A stretch of DNA of 7,900 nt from Actinomycetota bacterium (GTDB lineage: Bacteria > Actinomycetota > Actinomycetes > Actinomycetales > Microbacteriaceae), in the NCBI GenBank assembly GCA_009702405.1, contig WLIC01000018.1, forward strand, positions 1 to 7,900, in the 5' to 3' direction. Positions within the stretch are counted from its first letter, which is position 1. Every line of letters starts with the position of its first letter. This document shows positions 1-7,900 of the stretch, in pieces. Made by a program: the position numbers and the translations under genes. Below the pieces are notes generated by a model. It saw only the letters and a list, made by a program, of their open reading frames with translations, was not told the origin of the DNA and made no database searches.

Positions 1-918
1 ACCGATCAGGACTTAGAACTTGGTATTCGCGTTCAACTAAAGACTCTCACTGCTGAAAACGCTGAGATGACTGCAAGACACCTAGCAATGGTCAGCCTTT
101 TGCACGATCAGGACCCCGAGCTAGCTCACAAGCATGCACTTGCTGCTGCTAGAAGAGCAGGTCGTATCGCTATCGTTCGTGAAACTGTTGGCGTTACCGC
201 TTACCAGGTAGGCGACTATGGTTTAGCTCTTCGAGAATTGACTACATACCGTCGTCTTTCTGGTTCAAATGACCAGTTACCTATCATGGTTGACTGTGAA
301 AGAGGACTGGGTAGGCCTAGAAAAGCTTTGGAGCTAGGCCGTTCTGTTGACCGCAAGTCTTTGCCTGCTCCAGTCCGGGTGAGCCTTGCCATTGTCATGT
401 CTGGGGCCAGATTAGACCTAGGGGAGAACGATTTAGCCCTAGCTGAATTGGAGATTCCAGAGCTAGATCCAACAAAAGTTCACGAGTTTTCCACAAACCT
501 CTTCCGCGCTTACGCAGATACCCTTATAATCGGGAACAGAGAAAGTGAAGCAAAGCGTTGGTCAGATCTCGCGGACCGTGCAGAGCAACACTTCCTCGGG
601 AACAGTAATCCCGAGAACGAAGTCTTCTCAATCATTGAGGAGATACAGATTCCCGAGGTGTCCAGTTCGGCGCGGCCTTCAAAATCCCAGCATGATGCCG
701 TGGCCAGGACACCTCGGGATCCTTCATTTAAGCCAACTGACAGACCACAACGTCCACGTCGCGACGATGGCGATGGCACCGATAAGCCAAAACGTCCACC
801 ATTTACTGGCGGACCTAGAAGCAATGGCCCACCTCCTAAGGGAGGACCTAAAGGTGGCGGTCGTGGCTTCGGTGGACCTCCTAAGGGTCGCAGTCGAGGA
901 CCAGGTCGTGGTCGCTAA
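1..918 (+). CDS. TPR-like helical protein with Gly/Pro/Arg-rich tail (5' end missing)
   Basis: The reading frame is open from the first base of the window, so this is the 3' part of a gene; 305 residues are visible. The first internal ATG, at 67, is probably not the start because coding sequence continues upstream of it. The visible N-terminal part (about residues 20-200) is rich in Leu, Ala and charged residues in helical-hairpin spacing typical of tetratricopeptide-like repeats, for example around VTAYQVGDYGLALREL and ARLDLGENDLALAEL. From about residue 230 the protein becomes a low-complexity basic tail of Pro, Gly, Arg and Lys ending in GRSRGPGRGR, which looks disordered and RGG-like and may bind nucleic acid (inference). 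Position matches Rv1691 of M. tuberculosis, a TPR-type protein of unknown function just upstream of the HAD phosphatase. Its last 11 nt overlap the next gene. No signal peptide or membrane segment is visible in the part present. Confidence 0.8.
   Translation, partial: TDQDLELGIRVQLKTLTAENAEMTARHLAMVSLLHDQDPELAHKHALAAARRAGRIAIVRETVGVTAYQVGDYGLALRELTTYRRLSGSNDQLPIMVDCERGLGRPRKALELGRSVDRKSLPAPVRVSLAIVMSGARLDLGENDLALAELEIPELDPTKVHEFSTNLFRAYADTLIIGNRESEAKRWSDLADRAEQHFLGNSNPENEVFSIIEEIQIPEVSSSARPSKSQHDAVARTPRDPSFKPTDRPQRPRRDDGDGTDKPKRPPFTGGPRSNGPPPKGGPKGGGRGFGGPPKGRSRGPGRGR
831..887 (+). repeat. 12-nt direct repeat and short inverted repeat inside the RGG-like tail
   Basis: The 12-mer ACCTCCTAAGGG occurs exactly at 831-842 and 876-887, 45 nt (15 codons) apart and in the same frame, encoding a repeated Pro-Pro-Lys-Gly module. 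In the first copy CCTCC (832-836) can pair with GGAGG (841-845) around a TAAG loop. This looks like in-frame tail expansion by duplication. No U-tract follows, so the hairpin is not a terminator. Confidence 0.75.
893..900 (+). promoter_or_regulatory. Ribosome binding site deciding the HAD phosphatase start
   Basis: The sequence GTCGAGGA carries a core AGGA at 897-900, seven bases before the GTG at 908. It supports this GTG over upstream codons in the same frame, which would extend the protein into the Pro/Arg tail of the previous gene read in another frame. The site lies entirely within the coding sequence of the upstream gene. Confidence 0.65.
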
Positions 919-1903
919 AACTATTTGGAATCAGTTTGATGTTTTGCTAGCTGACCTTGATGGTGTCATCTATGAAGGAACACAAGCAATCGAGGGAGCT
1001 GTTTCAGCCATAAACGATTTGCAGTCTCAAGGCATTCGTGTTGGTTACGTCACTAATAACTCTTCTCGCAAACCAGAAACAATCATTGAGCAATTACAAG
1101 GTTTTGGTATTAACTCTGCACCTGAAGACATCATTTCTTCTGGTCAAACAGCTGTTGAGTTACTCTCAACCAAGATTCCTGCCGGCGCAAAAGTATTAGT
1201 TGTTGGTGGCGATGGACTTAGAGCAAGAGTTACTGCTGGTGGTTTTGAAATTGTTTCTTCAAGTGAAGATAACCCAGCTGCAGTGATTCAAGGTTTTGCT
1301 CCTGATGTTTCTTGGCGTGATCTAGCTGAAGCCTCATACTCAATTCAAAAAGGTGCGCTATGGGTCGCCACCAATAATGACTGGACACTACCTCAAGAAA
1401 AGGGAGTTGCGCCAGGCAATGGCACACTAGTTAGTGCTGTGCATACCGCTGTTGGCCAACTGCCACTTTTTGCAGGTAAACCTGAGCCAGCTATTTTTGA
1501 AACAGCACTCAAAGTTTTCAATTCCACTAAAGCGCTTTTTGTTGGTGATCGTTTAGAAACCGATATCCTTGGCGCTAACCGGGCTGGTATTCCTAGCGTT
1601 TTAGTACTCACCGGTATTTCTTCGCGTAAAGATGTCTTAGCAGCATCATTAGAAGAAAGACCAACATTCATTATTGACAGCCTTGCGGAGCTCTCAACTT
1701 CGTACGAAGAACCTGAGCAAACCAAGCGTGGTTGGCGTTGCGGTAAGGCTAGTGTTGAGTTGCTAGGGGATAAAGTCCTAGTAACTGAAGGTGATCCAGG
1801 TTCCATTGAAGCTCTTAGAGCGGCATGTAAAGTTATTTGGAATTCAGGCAAACATATACATTTCCTAGATGTGCAAAGTGCACTTTATGAAAAGAAGGCA
1901 TAG
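908..1903 (+). CDS. NagD-type HAD-superfamily phosphatase with C-terminal extension
   Basis: 331 residues from GTG 908. The four HAD motifs are visible: motif I ADLDGV with nucleophile D16 and D18; motif II VTNNSS with T49; motif III Lys in GKPEPA (K191); motif IV GDRLETDILGA with D214 and D219. Motif order and spacing, with a large cap between motifs II and III, match the NagD/p-nitrophenylphosphatase (class IIA) group. A roughly 60-residue extension follows the core (about 270-331). The positional equivalent in M. tuberculosis, Rv1692, is described as a glycerol-3-phosphate phosphatase of lipid recycling with a similar extra C-terminal part, so glycerol-3-phosphate or a related small phosphate ester is the likeliest substrate (inference). 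2-Phosphoglycolate is an alternative. The gene starts 11 nt inside the upstream gene, suggesting translational coupling. A longer start in this frame at 545 is possible on paper, but would add a low-complexity segment that is a shadow of the upstream gene. Confidence 0.88.
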   Translation: MVAKTIWNQFDVLLADLDGVIYEGTQAIEGAVSAINDLQSQGIRVGYVTNNSSRKPETIIEQLQGFGINSAPEDIISSGQTAVELLSTKIPAGAKVLVVGGDGLRARVTAGGFEIVSSSEDNPAAVIQGFAPDVSWRDLAEASYSIQKGALWVATNNDWTLPQEKGVAPGNGTLVSAVHTAVGQLPLFAGKPEPAIFETALKVFNSTKALFVGDRLETDILGANRAGIPSVLVLTGISSRKDVLAASLEERPTFIIDSLAELSTSYEEPEQTKRGWRCGKASVELLGDKVLVTEGDPGSIEALRAACKVIWNSGKHIHFLDVQSALYEKKA

Positions 1904-2050
1904 ATGAGCGACAAACTTGAAGAACTAGAAGCAGAGCTAGCTAGAATTGCTCAACTTGATTTAGCAGAGCAACCAGCAGCTTTCGCATCGTTACGCGAGA
2001 AGCTTGAAGCCCAACTCAACTCAGCTTCTGACGAAGCCGCTGAGCAATAA
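1904..2050 (+). CDS. 48-residue acidic helical protein between HAD phosphatase and tlyA
   Basis: The ATG directly abuts the TAG of the HAD gene (TAGATG) and is preceded by AGAAGG at 1893-1898, five bases before the start. The product is 48 residues with 12 Asp/Glu against 4 Lys/Arg, no Cys and no Trp. It reads as two amphipathic helices (about residues 2-19 and 25-39) separated by a Gln-Pro at 23-24, with heptad-like Leu/Ile spacing, followed by a Ser/Ala/Glu tail. M. tuberculosis has a comparably tiny gene, Rv1693, at the same place between the phosphatase and tlyA, so this is likely a conserved actinobacterial small protein and not chance coding. The function is unknown. The two-helix hairpin and acidic charge would fit a small protein-binding partner, but nothing in the sequence names the partner. 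It ends 1 nt before tlyA. Confidence 0.8.
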   Translation: MSDKLEELEAELARIAQLDLAEQPAAFASLREKLEAQLNSASDEAAEQ

Positions 2051-2051
2051 A

Positions 2052-2888
2052 TTGGATGAGAATTCAACTCGCTTAGACATCGCTCTAGTTGATCGCGGTT
2101 TAGCAAGGTCAAGAAATCAAGCATCAACTCTTATTGAATCTGGTCGAGTCTTTATCGACGGGCGAGAGGCAAGAAAATCTTCGCAACCAGTTCCAGCTAA
2201 AGCTGAATTAGTTGTCCTAGAAGCAATTGACTATGTCTCAAGAGCAGGACACAAGTTAGCTGCTGCTCTCGAAGAGTTTGTTGAGATCGAGGTAGTCGGC
2301 AAGATCTGTTTGGATGTTGGAGCATCAACCGGTGGTTTCACCGATGTCTTACTCAGATATGGCGCAAGTCAGGTTATTGCTCTTGATGTTGGTCACTCTC
2401 AGTTAGCGGAACCGCTTTTAGATAACCGACTTGTCATTAACATTGAAAACTTCAATGCCAGAGACTTAACCCCTGAGAACCTGCAGAAAGTTGTTGGTTC
2501 AAAACTGACTCAGAAAATCACTGAGAATACCATTTCTCTTGTGGTTGCAGATTTGAGTTTCATCTCGTTGACCTTGGTTTTAGCTCAAATGAAGCTAGTG
2601 GCACCTCATGCCAACTTTGTTCTTCTTATTAAGCCTCAGTTCGAGGTAGGTAAGAAATCTCTTGACGCTTCAGGCATCGTGAACGATCACAGGCTTCGTG
2701 CTGGAGCTATTAGACAGGTCATGGATGAGGCCAAGAAGGTAGGTCTAAACATCCATGGGCTCATCAAATCACCGCTTCCAGGCACCCATGGCAACGTTGA
2801 GTACCTAATTTGGTTGAACTCTGTGGAGACTGACCATAGCCTTGATTGGTCTGGCAGAATTGATGAACTAGCAAAAGAACGAGCATAA
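2052..2888 (+). CDS. tlyA: TlyA-family 2'-O-methyltransferase of 16S/23S rRNA
   Basis: 278 residues from TTG 2052. The N-terminal S4 RNA-binding domain spans about residues 7-60 (RLDIALVDRGLARSR; ESGRVFIDGREA). The FtsJ/RrmJ-type methyltransferase fold follows, with YVSRAGHKL (61-69), the SAM-binding DVGASTGGFTDVLL (88-101), ADLSFISL (166-173) and KPQFEVG (194-200). A catalytic tetrad is assignable as K68, D167, K194 and E250 by correspondence with the family. TlyA methylates cytidine ribose in 23S rRNA, and in type II enzymes also in 16S rRNA; loss confers capreomycin resistance in mycobacteria. The old name 'hemolysin' is probably misleading. TTG 2052 is chosen because it places Arg-Leu-Asp at residues 7-9, as at the start of mycobacterial TlyA. 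A further TTG at 2004 would add 16 residues lying inside the preceding small gene. An ATG at 2056 is out of frame and closes after six codons. No good Shine-Dalgarno precedes the start, so coupling to the upstream gene is likely. Confidence 0.93.
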   Translation: MDENSTRLDIALVDRGLARSRNQASTLIESGRVFIDGREARKSSQPVPAKAELVVLEAIDYVSRAGHKLAAALEEFVEIEVVGKICLDVGASTGGFTDVLLRYGASQVIALDVGHSQLAEPLLDNRLVINIENFNARDLTPENLQKVVGSKLTQKITENTISLVVADLSFISLTLVLAQMKLVAPHANFVLLIKPQFEVGKKSLDASGIVNDHRLRAGAIRQVMDEAKKVGLNIHGLIKSPLPGTHGNVEYLIWLNSVETDHSLDWSGRIDELAKERA

Positions 2889-2903
2889 CTAACAGGTAAG
2901 GCG

Positions 2904-2908
2904 GGTGG
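2904..2908 (+). promoter_or_regulatory. Ribosome binding site of NAD kinase gene
   Basis: GGTGG, part of a G-rich GGCGGGTGG stretch, lies five bases before ATG 2914. The GTG at 2905 falls inside this stretch and is in the same frame. An alternative AGGT at 2894-2897 could serve that GTG, adding three residues. ATG 2914 is preferred because it gives the usual actinobacterial N-terminus. Confidence 0.5.
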
Positions 2909-2913
2909 TTCAA

Positions 2914-3852
2914 ATGGCAGAAAAGCGTTATGTGCTCTTGGTTGCCCATACCGGTCGCCTTGAAGCAGTCAATGCCGCTGTTGAAGCAGTTGAGCAACTA
3001 GTTGCAGCTGGATTAGTTCCTGTTATGAATTCAGAACAACTAGTTGAAATCCAAGAATTCCTGCAGGGTAGAAGCACAAGCACTGACTTCCTGAACTCAG
3101 TCTTAGAACTCGGCGTTGTAGTTCCAGAAAAAGACTTAGAACTAGTCATGGTCCTAGGTGGCGATGGAACAATTCTGAAAGCAGCAGAGATCGTTCGCGA
3201 AAGCGCAACACCTTTGATGGGTATCAACCTAGGTCACGTTGGCTTCCTTGCTGAAAGCGAACGAGAAGGTTTATCTCACGCAGTTGCAAGAGTTGTTGCA
3301 AAGGATTATTTAGTCAAAGAACGTTTGACTTTAGATGTTCGTGTTCTAGTCGGTGGCAAAGAAGTTTTTAGAACCTGGGCTTTGAATGAAGCAACCGTTG
3401 AGAAGAGCGCTGCCGAGCGAATGCTCGAAGTTGTTGTTGAAATAGATCGTCGTCCACTATCAAGTTTTGGTTGTGATGGAATAATCATGGCTACCCCTAC
3501 TGGTTCAACTGCTTACGCATTCAGTGCAGGTGGCCCTGTTGTTTGGCCAAGCGTGGATGCAATGCTTATGGTTCCACTTTCAGCTCACGCTCTATTCTCA
3601 AGACCTATGGTGATAAGCCCACGTTCATTACTTGCAGTTGAAGTTATGGATAGATCTGCTGGTACCGGTGTGCTTTGGTGTGATGGTAGAAGAACACATG
3701 ACCTACCTGTTGGTGCAAGAGTTGAAGTAAGCAAGTCAGCTAAATCTGTTCGACTTGCTCGTTTGCGTCAAGGCCCATTCACTGATCGACTTGTTCGTAA
3801 GTTCTCGCTGCCGGTTACAGGTTGGCGTGGACCCGAATCAACCGGGCAATAA
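2914..3852 (+). CDS. nadK: NAD kinase (ATP/polyphosphate-dependent)
   Basis: 312 residues from ATG 2914. The enzyme phosphorylates NAD on the 2'-hydroxyl of its adenosine ribose to make NADP, the cytosolic source of NADPH. Hallmarks are the beta-strand VLLVAHTGR at 7-15, the GGDGT phosphate-donor motif at 82-86, NLGHVGFL at 105-112, LNEA at 157-160, and the GCDG (186-189) plus TPTGSTAYAFSAGG (194-207) NAD-binding region. The C-terminal segment FTDRLVRKFSLPVTGWRG is characteristic of actinobacterial members (called PpnK in mycobacteria), and length is ordinary for the family. It lies 25 nt after tlyA and 21 nt before recN, the standard actinobacterial order. No motif residue appears to be missing. 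Confidence 0.96.
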   Translation: MAEKRYVLLVAHTGRLEAVNAAVEAVEQLVAAGLVPVMNSEQLVEIQEFLQGRSTSTDFLNSVLELGVVVPEKDLELVMVLGGDGTILKAAEIVRESATPLMGINLGHVGFLAESEREGLSHAVARVVAKDYLVKERLTLDVRVLVGGKEVFRTWALNEATVEKSAAERMLEVVVEIDRRPLSSFGCDGIIMATPTGSTAYAFSAGGPVVWPSVDAMLMVPLSAHALFSRPMVISPRSLLAVEVMDRSAGTGVLWCDGRRTHDLPVGARVEVSKSAKSVRLARLRQGPFTDRLVRKFSLPVTGWRGPESTGQ

Positions 3853-3862
3853 ATAAGTTTCT

Positions 3863-3866
3863 AGGT
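3863..3866 (+). promoter_or_regulatory. Ribosome binding site of recN
   Basis: AGGT, seven bases upstream of the GTG at 3874, supports that GTG as the recN start. The 21-nt gap between nadK and recN contains no visible promoter or SOS-type operator. Confidence 0.45.
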
Positions 3867-3873
3867 CATAGCT

Positions 3874-7301
<3,428 letters not shown>

Positions 7302-7310
7302 ATTAAGGCA

Positions 7311-7900
7311 ATGACTGAGAACGAAGATATTCAACTCTCAGATCAACTCGGTCTAGGTAAAGATGCTGAAATCTCTTTAGAGCAAGCATTCATTGGGAAA
7401 ATCTGGAATGTTGTTCGTAAGACCTTCAATTTCCAAGATGAAGTTCTGGTCAGAGAATTTATAGCACACAGGGGAGCGGTAGCGGTCCTCGCTCTGAATG
7501 AAAAAGATGAAGTCCTCCTTATCAAGCAGTATCGAGCACCAGTAAATGAATATCTCTATGAAATGCCAGCTGGTCTTAGAGACCATGATGGTGAAGATGA
7601 TTTAGTTGCTGCTAAACGAGAGTTGGCAGAAGAAACTGATTATCAGGCAACTGATTGGTCTCACCTTCATTCCTTTTATACAACACCAGGATCAAGCAGC
7701 GAACTAATCGAGATCTTCCTTGCTAGAGGTTTATCTAAAACTGAAGTTGAGTTTGAAAGAACTGGTGAGGAAAAAGGTATGGTGCCTATCTGGGTCCCTT
7801 TTGAAAAAGTGCTCAAAGCAGTATCCAGCTCAAAGCTAAAAAGCCCAACATTAGTTGTTGCTGTTCTTTCTCTTGCCGCTCAAAGAAATCAAAATGGCTA
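7311..7900 (+). CDS. NUDIX hydrolase, ADP-ribose pyrophosphatase type (3' end at window edge)
   Basis: From ATG 7311, 196 codons are visible and the window ends in TA after a Gly codon, so the stop may be the very next base or the gene may continue. The usual length of about 200-210 suggests it is nearly complete. The fold is recognisable: IAHRGAVAVLAL, VLLIKQYR, YEMPAG leading into the Nudix box (88-112: G88, E95, R103, E104, E107, E108), then FYTTPGSSSELIEIFLARGL downstream, typical of ADP-ribose/sugar-nucleotide diphosphatases that yield AMP and ribose-5-phosphate. The glycine normally following EE-x in the box is Asp110 here (EETDY). The spacing G-x6-E is also one longer than the generic box, as in mycobacterial ADP-ribose hydrolase. 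It lies 9 nt after pyrG, and an AAGG at 7305-7308 sits rather close to the ATG. Context equals Rv1700. Exact substrate is not provable from sequence. Confidence 0.9.
   Translation, partial: MTENEDIQLSDQLGLGKDAEISLEQAFIGKIWNVVRKTFNFQDEVLVREFIAHRGAVAVLALNEKDEVLLIKQYRAPVNEYLYEMPAGLRDHDGEDDLVAAKRELAEETDYQATDWSHLHSFYTTPGSSSELIEIFLARGLSKTEVEFERTGEEKGMVPIWVPFEKVLKAVSSSKLKSPTLVVAVLSLAAQRNQNG

Noticed and set aside
510..824. Minus-strand open frame of 104 codons opposite the TPR-like gene tail
   Set aside because: Its composition is that of a shadow frame, and the plus-strand frame runs uninterrupted and overlaps correctly with the next gene.
832..845. CCTCC-TAAG-GGAGG hairpin as a terminator of the first gene
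   Set aside because: It lies about 70 nt before the stop codon within coding sequence, has no U-tract and is a by-product of Pro and Gly codons.
545..907. N-terminal extension of the HAD phosphatase back to an ATG at 545
   Set aside because: The added 121 residues are a shifted reading of the upstream gene with no HAD similarity, and a good ribosome site supports GTG 908.
1393..1851. Minus-strand open frame of 152 codons within the HAD gene
   Set aside because: It lies wholly opposite a well-supported phosphatase gene, has no recognisable motif, and its Ser/Pro/Leu-rich product is typical of a complementary-strand shadow.
3793..3804. GTTC-GTAA-GTTC upstream of recN as an SOS box
   Set aside because: The half-sites are in direct, not inverted, orientation and lie inside the nadK coding sequence, so this does not match the LexA palindrome.

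Overview
This window is a compact, all-plus-strand block of conserved housekeeping genes from an actinobacterium. Gene order gives the lineage. A TPR-like protein, a NagD-type HAD phosphatase, a tiny acidic protein, TlyA, NAD kinase, RecN, CTP synthase and an ADP-ribose-type NUDIX hydrolase follow one another, as in the Rv1691-Rv1700 segment of Mycobacterium tuberculosis. By eye the base composition is mid-40s % GC with AT-rich third positions, unusually low for the phylum. Together with very short spacers this suggests a small-genome, streamlined actinobacterium, such as the aquatic acI/Nanopelagicales type or an aquatic Microbacteriaceae relative. That placement is inference; no rRNA gene is present to fix it.

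Layout: 1-918 is the 3' part of a TPR-like gene with a Gly/Pro/Arg-rich tail. Inside that tail begins the HAD phosphatase (908-1903). A 48-residue acidic protein (1904-2050) starts directly after its stop. tlyA (2052-2888) follows after 1 nt from a TTG codon. Then come nadK (2914-3852), recN (3874-5562), pyrG (5637-7301) and a NUDIX hydrolase (7311 to the window edge). No intergenic gap exceeds 74 nt. The largest, between recN and pyrG, holds a good extended -10 promoter candidate whose predicted start point falls on or next to the pyrG ATG, so pyrG may be transcribed without a leader.

The genes do not form one pathway. They cover rRNA modification (TlyA), cofactor supply (NAD kinase), DNA repair (RecN), CTP synthesis (PyrG), phosphate-ester hydrolysis (HAD) and clean-up of nucleotide sugars (NUDIX). 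The tight spacing suggests co-transcription of at least the first six genes, with translational coupling around the small gene and tlyA.

I found no mobile element, CRISPR array, RNA gene or convincing terminator, and no evidence for an undescribed system. The points most worth a second look are the absence of the steA/steB-like pair normally found between recN and pyrG in mycobacteria, the RGG-like tail with an internal DNA repeat and hairpin, the coupled small-ORF/tlyA junction, the probable leaderless pyrG, and an apparent excess of the tetranucleotide CTAG.
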